Origin: Xiheicaenibacterium sp046351325
GTDB lineage: Bacteria; Myxococcota_A; Polyangia; Polyangiales; Polyangiaceae
Direction: 5' to 3'
Assembly: GCA_046351325.1 (NCBI GenBank)
Contig: JAXLYR010000021.1
Location: 62,001 to 126,000 of the forward strand
Length of the DNA stretch: 64,000 nt
The notes beneath the pieces are model-generated. The model was not told the origin of the DNA, searched no databases, and saw only the letters and a list, made by a program, of their open reading frames with translations. Positions 16,562 to 25,197 of this stretch are shown in pieces (the first letter of the stretch is position 1; each line of letters starts with the position of its first letter). The translations under genes were made by a program, and so were the position numbers.

Positions 16562-18787
16562 ATGAACCGCTGGGAGCTACCGTCGCGCACGGAGAGGCCA
16601 ACGTTGAGCGACCAACTCGATCTCCGGCCCGGCGAGGTATTCAACGGCCGCTACGTCGTCGAGCGGCGCCTCGCAGCGGGCGGAATGGGCGCGGTCTACG
16701 TCGTGCAGCACTCGGCGACGCACAAGCGCCACGCGCTGAAGCTCATGCACGCGAACCTCGTGCGGAGCGAGGCTCAGCGCACGCGCTTCCTCCGTGAGGC
16801 GACGATCGGCGCGCTCATCGACGACGCAGATCACATCGTCAACGTGACCGACGCCGGCATCGACGAGGCCTCGGGCGCGCCGTTCATCGTGATGGAGCTC
16901 CTGCAGGGCCGCGAGCTCGGCGACATCCTCGACGAGCGCGGGCGCCTGCCGCCGAACGAGGCCCTCGGCATCCTGAAGCAGCTCGCGACCGCGCTCGCCG
17001 CCGCCCACGCGAAGGGCGTGATCCACCGCGACATCAAGCCCGCGAACCTCTTCATCGTCGAGCGACCGGGCAAGCCCGCGCAGCTCAAGGTCCTCGACTT
17101 CGGCATCGCGAAGATCATGGACGGCGTGCAAGCCACGAGCACGATGGCTGGCGGCACGCTGCTCTACATGGCCCCCGAGCAGACCGAGAAGGCCGCGCAG
17201 GTCGGCGCGCGCACCGATGTCTGGGCGTTCGGGCTCGTCGCGTATCGCGTGCTCGTCGGCTACCAATATTGGGAGGGCGACGACCTCTCGACGGTGATGC
17301 GTGAGCTCCTCGCGTTCACCTACGAGCCCGCGACGAAGCGAGCGCTCAAGTGCGGTGTGACGCTGCCCCCCGCGTTCGACACCTTCTTCGCGAGGACGGT
17401 CGCGCATCGCGCAGACGATCGCGTCTCGAGCGCGATGGAGGCCTTCGCGCTCCTCCAGGCCGCTTACCCCGACGTGCAGATCGCTGACAGCGTCATAGGT
17501 TCGACCTCGACCACGTCGCCGCAGACGCAATCGGCTGGGACGATGGTCTCGCTCGGCGCGAGCCAGTCGCAACCGGTCGGCCCGCAGACGGCGGTGCCGG
17601 CGCACACCTACCCGAGCGCGGTCGTGAGCGACGCGGGACCGCGACAGGCCGCGTCGCCGCAGCACACTCCGGCCGGCACCATGCAGAGCGTACCCGGCGC
17701 GACTGGCCCCAGCGCAACGGGCCCCGGCGCGACGGTGCTCGGCGATCCGATCGCCGCGAGTCCACTCGCCTCGACCTCACAGCGCTCACCGAGCGCATTC
17801 CCGGCGCCGCCCCCGCGCACGCCGGCGAAGTCTGGGCCGCCCATCGCCCTCATCGCGGGTGGCGTCGTGCTCGTCGGCGCGGTCGTCGGTGGCGTTCTCG
17901 TCATGAAGAGCGGCGCGACGGCGACAAGCAGCTCCTCAGCGACGACGTCGAAGAGCGGCGCGCCCTCCGCGGAGACCACGGGCTCCGCGAGCGCGCCCAA
18001 GATCAGCGTCGCGTCGTCGGCGCCTCCCGCGACCAGCGTCGCGCCGACGGTCGCGCCCGCGGTCACGAACAGCGCTGTAAGTCCAGCGACGTGCCCGGCC
18101 AAGATGGCCCTCATCCCCGGCGGCAAGTACCGACTCGCGTCGAAGGACGTGGACGCGACCGTCCAAGACTTCTGCCTCGATCAGCTCGAGGTCACCGTCT
18201 CCGACTTCGAGGCCTGCGTGGAGGGCAAGTTCTGCCGCGCCGCCAGCCAACACGAGGAGAACAACACCATCGACGGCGACGCCTGCAACTCGGGCGCGCC
18301 CGACCGCGGCGACCACCCGATCAACTGCGTCGATCTCTCGCAGGCCTCCGCGTATTGCTTGTACGTCAATAAAAGACTCCCCACGGAAGAAGAGTGGGAG
18401 TGGGCTGCGCGCGGCGGTGACGAGGCCCGCCGTTTCCCCTGGGGGACCGAGGCTCCGAACGGCGACCTCGTGAACGCGTGCGGTCCCGAGTGCACCGAGT
18501 ACGTGAAGAAATACAAGCTCGAGTGGGGCGCGACGTGGGACCCCGCCGACGCTTTCCCGCTCACCGCACCCGTCGGCAGCTTCCCCAAGGGGGCGAATCG
18601 CTGGGGCGTGCTCGACATGGCCGGCAACGTGTTCGAGTGGACGAGCAGCGGCTTCGACGCGGACAGCAACGCGATTCGCGGCGGCAGCTTCGCCGACGAT
18701 GATCCCGCGACGCTCTCCGTGGGGCATCGACAGGCCCCGACCGAAGACTCGTACGACCTCGGGTTTCGCTGCGCGAAGCGCCCCTGA
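16562..18787 (+). CDS. Ser/Thr protein kinase with FGE/SUMF1-like extracellular domain
   Basis: 741 residues: Hanks-type kinase (30-290) with Gly loop LAAGGMGAVY, Lys60, HRDIKPAN (155-162) and DFG (179-181), all intact; Ser/Thr/Pro-rich linker; one membrane helix (~428-448, ALIAGGVVLVGAVVGGVLVM); then from ~511 a formylglycine-generating-enzyme (FGE-sulfatase) domain with MALIPGGKYR, LPTEEEWEWAARGG, GNVFEWTSS and LGFRCAKRP. In catalytic FGEs the RGGSF motif is followed by two copper-binding Cys; here it reads RGGSFADDDPATLS (~706-719) without them. The domain is therefore probably a ligand-binding module rather than an oxidase. Kinase-FGE fusions are known in myxobacteria and planctomycetes. 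The gene is convergent with the sulfatase-superfamily gene, 2 bp apart. Confidence 0.92.
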   Translation: MNRWELPSRTERPTLSDQLDLRPGEVFNGRYVVERRLAAGGMGAVYVVQHSATHKRHALKLMHANLVRSEAQRTRFLREATIGALIDDADHIVNVTDAGIDEASGAPFIVMELLQGRELGDILDERGRLPPNEALGILKQLATALAAAHAKGVIHRDIKPANLFIVERPGKPAQLKVLDFGIAKIMDGVQATSTMAGGTLLYMAPEQTEKAAQVGARTDVWAFGLVAYRVLVGYQYWEGDDLSTVMRELLAFTYEPATKRALKCGVTLPPAFDTFFARTVAHRADDRVSSAMEAFALLQAAYPDVQIADSVIGSTSTTSPQTQSAGTMVSLGASQSQPVGPQTAVPAHTYPSAVVSDAGPRQAASPQHTPAGTMQSVPGATGPSATGPGATVLGDPIAASPLASTSQRSPSAFPAPPPRTPAKSGPPIALIAGGVVLVGAVVGGVLVMKSGATATSSSSATTSKSGAPSAETTGSASAPKISVASSAPPATSVAPTVAPAVTNSAVSPATCPAKMALIPGGKYRLASKDVDATVQDFCLDQLEVTVSDFEACVEGKFCRAASQHEENNTIDGDACNSGAPDRGDHPINCVDLSQASAYCLYVNKRLPTEEEWEWAARGGDEARRFPWGTEAPNGDLVNACGPECTEYVKKYKLEWGATWDPADAFPLTAPVGSFPKGANRWGVLDMAGNVFEWTSSGFDADSNAIRGGSFADDDPATLSVGHRQAPTEDSYDLGFRCAKRP

Positions 18788-18789
18788 TC

Positions 18790-20721
18790 TCAGGGCAGCC
18801 GTATCGGGGGCTCGTACCCGTTCTCGCGACGCGTGCGCACGTCGAAGAAGTCGAAGAGCTGGTCGAGGTGGGGCATCTCGAGCGGGTCCTCTTCGTAGAG
18901 GTTGTGCTCCTCCTTCGGGTCCTTCGTGAGGTCGTAGAGCTCCGCGACGTCGTTGCGCTTGTCGTAGATGACCTTGTGTCCGTCGGGGAAGACGAGCACC
19001 TGCGTGAGGCGCCCCGTGTCCGCTCCCGTGATGCGCGGCTCGAGGTTTTGACCGAGCAGCGCGGGCACGAGCGAGCGCCCCTCGAAGCCGCCTGGCGTAT
19101 CGAGTCCGAAGAGGTCGAGGATCGTCGGACCGAAGTCGGCGAGCGACACGTCGACGTCGGTCGAGCCGCCTTGAGCGGGGCCACGTGGACCGCCCGGTGG
19201 GACGTGCACGAAGAGCGGCACGCGCATCACCTCTTCGTAGAGCGAGCTCGCGTGGTAGTGGTGGTTGTGCTCCTCGAACGCCTCGCCGTGATCGGCGCTG
19301 ACGACGAGCACGACCCGCTCGGCGAGGCCGGGTGCGCGCGCGGCCTCCATGATGCGGCCGATCGCCGTGTCGACGAGGCCGAGCTCTGCGACGTAGCGCT
19401 CCTTCTCGGTGCCCTTCTTCGGGGTGAGATCGTAAGGCGCGTGCGCGTCGAGGAAGTGCGTGAACACGAAGAGCGGAGCGCTCCCCTGCGCGCGAACGCG
19501 CTCGATGATGCGATCGGCGAGGACCGACGACGGCGTGAGCGCGCCCTCACGCGGCGGATCGATGACCTCCGAAAAGCCGGGCACGACGCCGTAGTCGGGC
19601 CGCATCCAATCGCCGCACACGACGACGACCGTCGAGACGCCCGCGCTCGTGAGGAGGGCGGGGAAGCGCGGGCTCGGATCGGCGTAGGGCCAGAGCACCT
19701 CGGGATCGCGCCCGGTGCCGGTGCTCCAGAGCTGCGACGAGTAGAACTTGCCGGTCGTCACCGACGTGAGCGACACGAGCGTCGCCGGCGCCATCGTGCG
19801 CGCGCGCTTGAAGCGAAAGCCTGACTTCGAGAGCGCCGCGAGGTTCGGCAGCTCGGACGGGTAGTCGTCGACGATGTCGTTCCGCATGCCGTCGACGGTG
19901 AGGAGGAGCACGATGGGCGCGTCGATCCCGAGGCCGGGTGAGGTGTGTGGCTTCGGCTCGCTCGGCAGGGTCGCCGCGGCCTTCGAGCGACGAGAGCTGC
20001 GCTCGATCGCGGTGTGGACACGCGCCACATACGGCGTGAGCGATGAGCCCGGGTGTCGCAGGAGCTCGAAGCGCGCCCCGCGTGGAGGTGACACGACGAG
20101 CGCGGCGAGGCCGACGAGCGCGCCCGCCCCCGTCGCGACGCGCGCCGCCACATGCTGCGTCGCGGGCAGGACCACCGCGAGCGTGACGAGCGACATCGCG
20201 TACGCGACGAGGTGGATGCCTGGGTAGAGGCCGACGAGGACGCGGTGGTTGTCGAGCTGCAGGAGCGTCGCGCCGAGGCCGCCCGCGATGCGGAGCGCGC
20301 GCCTGCGATGGATGGGCTCGAGGCTCGCGACGAGGCCCGCGGCTGGGACGAGCGTGGCGATCCCGCCGCCGAGCAGCACCGACCAGACGGCGAGCGGCAG
20401 GCCGGGCAGCTTGCTCGCGCGGTTGGTCACGTCCTCGGCGAGGACGAGCGCGCCGATCGCGAAGCCGAGGGCGAGCGCGCCCGCGGCCCGCACGCGCGGG
20501 CGCGTCGCGAGGAGGTGGCCGATCGCGAACAGCCCTGTAAGCAATAGCCCGGCGGACAGGGCGTAGCCGAGATCGAGCGCGTGCGCGTAGAGGCGCACGC
20601 GAGCGCTCCCCGATTTCGAGGTCGCGATCATCGTCGCGGAGTTCAGCAGCGCGAGCGCCGCGGCTGCGAACATCGGTCGTAAATCGAGGACGCGGCCCAG
20701 CATCCCTCGAACGTCGCGCAC
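18790..20721 (-). CDS. Sulfatase/alkaline-phosphatase-superfamily membrane protein
   Basis: 643 residues. About five membrane helices occupy residues 15-210, followed by a C-terminal sulfatase-superfamily domain: metal-binding TVDGMRND (Asp277), active-site segment TLVSLTSVTTGK (314-325), CGDWM, THFLDAHAPY, VSADHGEAFEEH and a late HKVIYDK. At the position of the formylglycine precursor Cys/Ser there is Thr314, as in LTA-synthase and phosphoethanolamine-transferase relatives that use Thr as nucleophile and need no FGE maturation. A membrane-bound phospho- or sulfo-group transferase/hydrolase acting in the envelope is likely; substrate unknown. Confidence 0.85.
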   Translation of the reverse strand: MRDVRGMLGRVLDLRPMFAAAALALLNSATMIATSKSGSARVRLYAHALDLGYALSAGLLLTGLFAIGHLLATRPRVRAAGALALGFAIGALVLAEDVTNRASKLPGLPLAVWSVLLGGGIATLVPAAGLVASLEPIHRRRALRIAGGLGATLLQLDNHRVLVGLYPGIHLVAYAMSLVTLAVVLPATQHVAARVATGAGALVGLAALVVSPPRGARFELLRHPGSSLTPYVARVHTAIERSSRRSKAAATLPSEPKPHTSPGLGIDAPIVLLLTVDGMRNDIVDDYPSELPNLAALSKSGFRFKRARTMAPATLVSLTSVTTGKFYSSQLWSTGTGRDPEVLWPYADPSPRFPALLTSAGVSTVVVVCGDWMRPDYGVVPGFSEVIDPPREGALTPSSVLADRIIERVRAQGSAPLFVFTHFLDAHAPYDLTPKKGTEKERYVAELGLVDTAIGRIMEAARAPGLAERVVLVVSADHGEAFEEHNHHYHASSLYEEVMRVPLFVHVPPGGPRGPAQGGSTDVDVSLADFGPTILDLFGLDTPGGFEGRSLVPALLGQNLEPRITGADTGRLTQVLVFPDGHKVIYDKRNDVAELYDLTKDPKEEHNLYEEDPLEMPHLDQLFDFFDVRTRRENGYEPPIRLP

Positions 20722-20759
20722 GGCTCACTCTACCAGCTCGAGCGCGGCGACGTCGTGCG

Positions 20760-21527
20760 ATGCTCCCGCGCATGCTGGAAGGCAAGACAGCGCTCGTGAC
20801 TGGAGGAGGACGCGGCATCGGTCGCGCGATCGCCGAGAGGCTCGCGCGTGACGGCGCGCGCGTGCTCGTGACGGGTCGGTCCGCGGGTGACGTCGCCGAG
20901 GTCGCGCGAGCGACGAGTGGCGTCGCGCTCGTCGCGGACTTGGCGGACCGTGCGTCGCTCGCCGGGCTGCTCGAGAAGGTCGCCGAGCACGGGCCCGTGC
21001 ACGTCCTCGTCAACAACGCGGGCGTCGCGGCCTCCGCGCCGATCGACAAGACGACTGACGAGATTTGGGATCGGACGATGGAGCTCAACGCGCGTGCTCC
21101 GTTCGCGCTCGCGCGCGCGCTCATCCCCGAGATGACCAAGGCTGGCTTCGGGCGCATCGTGAACGTCGCCTCGAACGCAGGGCGCGCCGGCTACGCGTAC
21201 ACGTCCGCGTATTGCGCCTCGAAGCACGCGCTCGTCGGGCTCACGAGGGCGCTCGCCGCCGAGCTCGGGCGCACGCCGATCACGGTGAACGCAGTCTGCC
21301 CCGGCTGGGTCCGCACCGACATGGCGCAGGCCGCGGTCGCGAACATCGCCGACAAGACGAAGCGCAGCCTCGAGGACGCAGAGAAGACCCTCGCGTCGAT
21401 GTCACCGCAGAAGCGCCTCATGGAGGCCGAGGAGGTCGCGCACCTCGTCGCGTCGCTCTGCGCACCCGAAGCGCGAGGGATTCACGGGCAAGCCATCGTG
21501 CTCGACGGCGGACAGATCATGGCGTGA
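20760..21527 (+). CDS. Classical short-chain dehydrogenase/reductase (FabG/HBDH-like)
   Basis: 255 residues with all classical SDR landmarks: cofactor loop TGGGRGIG (14-21), NNAG (85-88), catalytic Ser138, Tyr151-X3-Lys155 in YCASK, and the PGWVRTD segment. Arg40 after the second strand (TGRSAGD) suggests NADP(H). The MSPQKRLMEAEEVAHLVASL and VLDGGQIM C-terminus is typical for 3-oxoacyl-ACP reductase or 3-hydroxybutyrate dehydrogenase-like members. An alternative ATG lies at 20772. It stands alone, divergent from the sulfatase-like gene. Confidence 0.9.
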   Translation: MLPRMLEGKTALVTGGGRGIGRAIAERLARDGARVLVTGRSAGDVAEVARATSGVALVADLADRASLAGLLEKVAEHGPVHVLVNNAGVAASAPIDKTTDEIWDRTMELNARAPFALARALIPEMTKAGFGRIVNVASNAGRAGYAYTSAYCASKHALVGLTRALAAELGRTPITVNAVCPGWVRTDMAQAAVANIADKTKRSLEDAEKTLASMSPQKRLMEAEEVAHLVASLCAPEARGIHGQAIVLDGGQIMA

Positions 21528-21560
21528 CCCGAGCTCGCGGCCCCAGGGCGCGTGCCCTCA

Positions 21561-22763
21561 TCACTGCGGGGGCGGCGGCGCTGGGCAGCCGTACGAGACG
21601 ACGAGCTCCATCGCGGCGCCGGACTGCAGGTCGGCGCAAGTCGCGCCAACGAAGGTGATCTGATTCAGGGTCGCGTCGTAGGTCCAACCGTTGGCCGGAT
21701 CAGCGGGGACGTTCACGCCATCGATCCACACGTAGAGCTGGCTCGGATCGGGCGGGACGTCGGAGAGCGCGTACGAGCAGCTGAGCACCGAGCCTGCGAT
21801 GGTCGCGAACGCGGTGTTCAGCGCGGTCGCGTCGTCGGCCTGGAAGTAATAGGGCATCATCGGACCGGCCGTGCCTCCTGCCTGCGCCATCGCGTCGAGC
21901 TCGGTCGGATCGACCGCGCTGCCGAAGCCAACGACGAAGGTCTTCACGGAGGGCGCCTGACCGAAGATGGAAGTCACCACCGGCACGGGGTCCGCGCAGG
22001 TCGACTGTCCGTCGGTGATCAGCAGGATGAAGTTGTCGCGGTTCGGATCGAGCAGCGGTGCGTAGCCGACGAGCGCGGTCAGCGCCTCGGCCGTCGGCGT
22101 GCCGAAGCTCGTCGTGTTGGCCATCGCCAGATCCGACGAGATGGTCGGACCGGTGGCCGGCGCCGGATCGACGAAGACCGCGCCGGGGCCGCACTGCATG
22201 CCCTGGTTGCCGGCCAGATCGGTGCCGGGGTAAAGCATCAGCCCGAACTGGACGCCGCTTCCATAGCTGCTGATCACTTGGTTGATCGCCGCACGGGCGA
22301 CGTCCCACTTGGTCCCGCCCGGGATCATGTCGTTCATGCTGCCCGAGCGATCGAGCACGATGAGCACGTTGGGCGGGACGGACTCTGCGCCGTAGACCAC
22401 GCCCCCGCAGCCACATACGCCGCCGGTGCAGGTCTCGCCCGAGAGGCAATTCGTGTCGCTGTCGCAGGGGCCACCCGACGTGTTCAAACCGCAAACGCCG
22501 TCCAAGCACGCGGCGTTGGCGCCGCACTCCGTGTGCGTGGCGCACGGCTTGTTCTCGGCGCATTGGTTCGTCTCTGGATCGCACACGGCCCCCGCCGGAC
22601 ACTGGTCCGCCGATTGGCAGCTGCTCGACCCGCCGCCCGCCCCGCCACCAGCCTGGCTCGAGCCACCGCCAGTGGAGCCGCCAGCCCCCGAGGCCGAGTC
22701 GTCGCCGCAACCGAACAGCGCCAGGACGCACGCGGAGGCGACAGCACGGCCGAGGTTCTTCAT
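21561..22763 (-). CDS. Lipoprotein with von Willebrand factor A domain
   Basis: 400 residues from MKNLGRAVAS. Lipobox LFGC (Cys19), a Gly/Ser linker (24-48), then a Cys-rich EGF/Dickkopf-like stretch (49-118, about twelve Cys, e.g. CPAGAVCDPETNQC and CVCG-like turns), and a vWA domain with a complete MIDAS DRSGSM (138-143), later Thr and LLITDGQST. The C-terminus has the FVGATCADLQSG...VVSYGCP pattern seen in Sorangiineae lipoproteins. It is likely surface-exposed and metal-dependent in adhesion. The longer frame to 22844 lacks a signal and is rejected. Confidence 0.88.
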   Translation of the reverse strand: MKNLGRAVASACVLALFGCGDDSASGAGGSTGGGSSQAGGGAGGGSSSCQSADQCPAGAVCDPETNQCAENKPCATHTECGANAACLDGVCGLNTSGGPCDSDTNCLSGETCTGGVCGCGGVVYGAESVPPNVLIVLDRSGSMNDMIPGGTKWDVARAAINQVISSYGSGVQFGLMLYPGTDLAGNQGMQCGPGAVFVDPAPATGPTISSDLAMANTTSFGTPTAEALTALVGYAPLLDPNRDNFILLITDGQSTCADPVPVVTSIFGQAPSVKTFVVGFGSAVDPTELDAMAQAGGTAGPMMPYYFQADDATALNTAFATIAGSVLSCSYALSDVPPDPSQLYVWIDGVNVPADPANGWTYDATLNQITFVGATCADLQSGAAMELVVSYGCPAPPPPQ

Positions 22764-22874
22764 CGGCTCATCGTTGTGGGTCTGGCGTGACTTTGTAAAC
22801 CCAGGACCGGCGGGCGCGGCTCGCACCGTGTTCCGCCGGAACACGCGCGACCTGCGGAGCGGGGCGCCAGGGAG

Positions 22875-23708
22875 TCAATACGCGACCCGAACCTCGTACC
22901 CCAGCGCGGCGATCTCGGCTGCAAACCGTTTTAATTGCCATTCGGGCAGCTCCGCCAAGTCGGCGGCCTCCCCCTGCTGGGACGGTCGCGCCAACGTGTA
23001 CAGCATCACACCCTGAATAGGGGCCTCGCTCCGGAGCCGACGCAAGAGCTCCAGATAGGCGCTCGCCTCGCTGTCCCGCAAACCCTGTCCTCTGAAATCG
23101 AAGAGACAGGTTTGTATCCAGGTCGGGCAGAGCTGCGCCGCGATCACCAGATTGCGCACGTGTTTGGCCACCCCGAGGCCCGCATTGTTGAAGAGCGCTT
23201 GACCCTCGTCGGTTGCGCTATCCAACTTGAACCAGAGCTGACCGCGGTGTCGGTTCAAGGCCGTGAGTCCACGCTGCACTCTCTTTTGATGGACCAGGCT
23301 TCCATTGCTGATGAGCACATAGCTGCCATTCGGCACCATCGCCGCTCGGAGGTCGCCTACTGCGTCCACGATCTCCGCGAAGTTCCGCGCGCTGGTGGGT
23401 TCGCCGTTCCCCGAGATGGCGAGGTCTTTGATCTCGCGCGCTCCGACGGGGACCTCGAAGCGCTCGAAGAACTGCTCAAGGTCCCTCAGAAAGAGCGAGA
23501 GCTCCTGCTTCAACAACGCCAAGTCGATTTCGGGCGCGGCGCCACGCGTGAGTCCTGGGACCTGACAGTAGACGCAGCGCCAGTTGCAGGCGTTGTTCGG
23601 GTTGAGGTTGACGCCGATGGAGAGGCCCCCACTGCGCCGGGAGACGACGGGATAGACGTATCTCAGTCCAGCAACGTCGCGAGAGTGGTCGTGGGTCGTG
23701 AGCTTCAT
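22875..23708 (-). CDS. Radical SAM protein (COG0731-like Fe-S oxidoreductase)
   Basis: 277 residues. The radical SAM cluster motif CNWRCVYC (Cys41, Cys45, Cys48) sits in NLNPNNACNWRCVYCQVPG, followed by the SAM-binding ISGNGEPTS (98-106) and ISNGS. The opening VYPVVSRRSGGLSIGVNLNP matches the family of TYW1/COG0731-like stand-alone radical SAM enzymes, whose substrates are usually unknown. No twitch or SPASM Cys cluster is visible, so a single 4Fe-4S cluster is predicted. Cytoplasmic. Short gaps to neighbours on the same strand (42 bp to the GGDEF gene end). Confidence 0.88.
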   Translation of the reverse strand: MKLTTHDHSRDVAGLRYVYPVVSRRSGGLSIGVNLNPNNACNWRCVYCQVPGLTRGAAPEIDLALLKQELSLFLRDLEQFFERFEVPVGAREIKDLAISGNGEPTSARNFAEIVDAVGDLRAAMVPNGSYVLISNGSLVHQKRVQRGLTALNRHRGQLWFKLDSATDEGQALFNNAGLGVAKHVRNLVIAAQLCPTWIQTCLFDFRGQGLRDSEASAYLELLRRLRSEAPIQGVMLYTLARPSQQGEAADLAELPEWQLKRFAAEIAALGYEVRVAY

Positions 23709-23750
23709 CCAGCCAGTCCCAGTGTCCAGTCAGCGACGCGCTCGAAGGCG

Positions 23751-25016
23751 CTACTCAATCGTGACGCCGTCGGGCAGCACGGCTCGATCCCGACCCGCTT
23801 GCTTGGCCCGATAGAGCAGATGGTCGACCTCATCCAAGCACTTCTCCAGGTTGCCCTGGGCTGGCTTTATTGCGCCGATGGAGATCGTGAAGCGAACCAC
23901 GGCTTGCTCGGTCCCCAACTGGATCTCCCGCACGCGGCCGAGCAAATCGCGACAGCTATCCTCTAGGGTCGCGGCTTGTGGGCCTGTGAGCAGCACCGCG
24001 AACTCCTCCCCGCCGAGGCGCGCCACCAGCTGTGGCGCCTTGAACCGAGTGTGGAGGACCTTGGCGATGGCTCGTATGGCCTCGTCCCCAATAGGGTGCC
24101 CGTAGGTGTCATTGATCTTCTTGAAGTGGTCGATGTCGCACATCAAGAGCGCCGTCGGGACGCCAGCGCTCCGATGCTGCTCCAAGAAGACGCTGCCGGC
24201 CTCGAAGAAATGGCGGCGATTGTAGATCCCAGTCAAGTAGTCCCGCTCGGAGGCGTCACGGATCCTGTTGATGTATTCCATCGAGTCGATGGTCTGGTTG
24301 ACTCGCCAGGCCAGCTCCTCTTCCGAGAACGGCTTGTGGATGAAGTCGTTGGCTCCCTTCTTCAGGAAGGTAGCGGACACGAGCGCCGAGTCTGACGCCG
24401 AGAGCCCGATAATCGCCAGCTGATCACGGCGATGCGTCCTGCGGACGCGCTGGGTGAGCTCGTAGCCGTCCATCTCGGGCATGTTGTAGTCCGTGAGGAG
24501 CATGCGAATGGCCGGGTGGGCCTCGAGCGCTGCCAGAGCTTCTAGACCGTTGCCGGCCTCGTGGACCCGGAAGTTGTAGAGCTCGAGCAGGCAGCTCATC
24601 CGCTTGCGAAGGAACCCCGAGTCGTCGACTACGAGCACCTCGACGCCTTGGTTCCGGGCGAGGCGCGAGACGAGCTCGGCGACGTAGTCGAGCGACTGCT
24701 CGCCCTCTTTGATCACGTAGTCGACGATCCCCTTCGCGAAGAGCTCCTGGCGCCGCTCGGCGTCCATCCACCCCGAGAAGACGACCGTCCTGATCCCCTT
24801 GTCGATCACGTAGTCGACCGCCTCACCGGACTCGGCGTCCGACAGGGTCATGTTCAAGATGGCGAGGAAATACCCGCTCGGAGAGTTGTGGAGCAGCTGC
24901 CGCACGCCCGCGAACGATCGGCAGACCGTGACGGAGAGCTCCAGGTGGGCCTCGAGCTTCTTCTTGATCAAAGAAGCGGTGACTGTGCTGCTCTCCACCA
25001 ACAAGATTTTGCGCAC
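23751..25016 (-). CDS. Diguanylate cyclase with two tandem receiver domains
   Basis: 421 residues starting VRKILLVESS (GTG); the longer frame to 25262 has no support. Domain order: REC1 (1-120), REC2 (126-245), GGDEF (260-421). REC1 has VESS instead of Asp-Asp and Asn55 (LAILNMT) where the phospho-Asp should be, so it cannot be phosphorylated conventionally. REC2 is intact: VVDDS, Asp176, Lys228. The cyclase active site GGEEF (335-339) is intact. The upstream inhibitory I-site, normally RxxD, reads KAPQ, so product inhibition is probably lost. Overall a PleD-like layout with a degenerate first receiver. It acts in the cytoplasm to make cyclic di-GMP. Confidence 0.92.
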   Translation of the reverse strand: MRKILLVESSTVTASLIKKKLEAHLELSVTVCRSFAGVRQLLHNSPSGYFLAILNMTLSDAESGEAVDYVIDKGIRTVVFSGWMDAERRQELFAKGIVDYVIKEGEQSLDYVAELVSRLARNQGVEVLVVDDSGFLRKRMSCLLELYNFRVHEAGNGLEALAALEAHPAIRMLLTDYNMPEMDGYELTQRVRRTHRRDQLAIIGLSASDSALVSATFLKKGANDFIHKPFSEEELAWRVNQTIDSMEYINRIRDASERDYLTGIYNRRHFFEAGSVFLEQHRSAGVPTALLMCDIDHFKKINDTYGHPIGDEAIRAIAKVLHTRFKAPQLVARLGGEEFAVLLTGPQAATLEDSCRDLLGRVREIQLGTEQAVVRFTISIGAIKPAQGNLEKCLDEVDHLLYRAKQAGRDRAVLPDGVTIE

Positions 25017-25197
25017 GCGAAACCTTGCCAAGAACAGTATCGACTCGGCGGATTGGGATCCAGCTCCCCGAGCCGATCCCCGAGGTCGGATCACGGTTGC
25101 TCGCGGACTTGGTGGCCCGATACGTTCGAGCCGCGCGCGAGCACGGGAGTCGCGCTCGGCGCGTCGTTCACAGCCATTCTCTACCAAGGAGCACGCG

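Noticed and set aside
21561..22844. Longer start for the vWA lipoprotein (MFRRNTVRAA)
   Set aside because: It would put 27 residues before the signal peptide, hiding the lipobox; the start at 22763 is natural.
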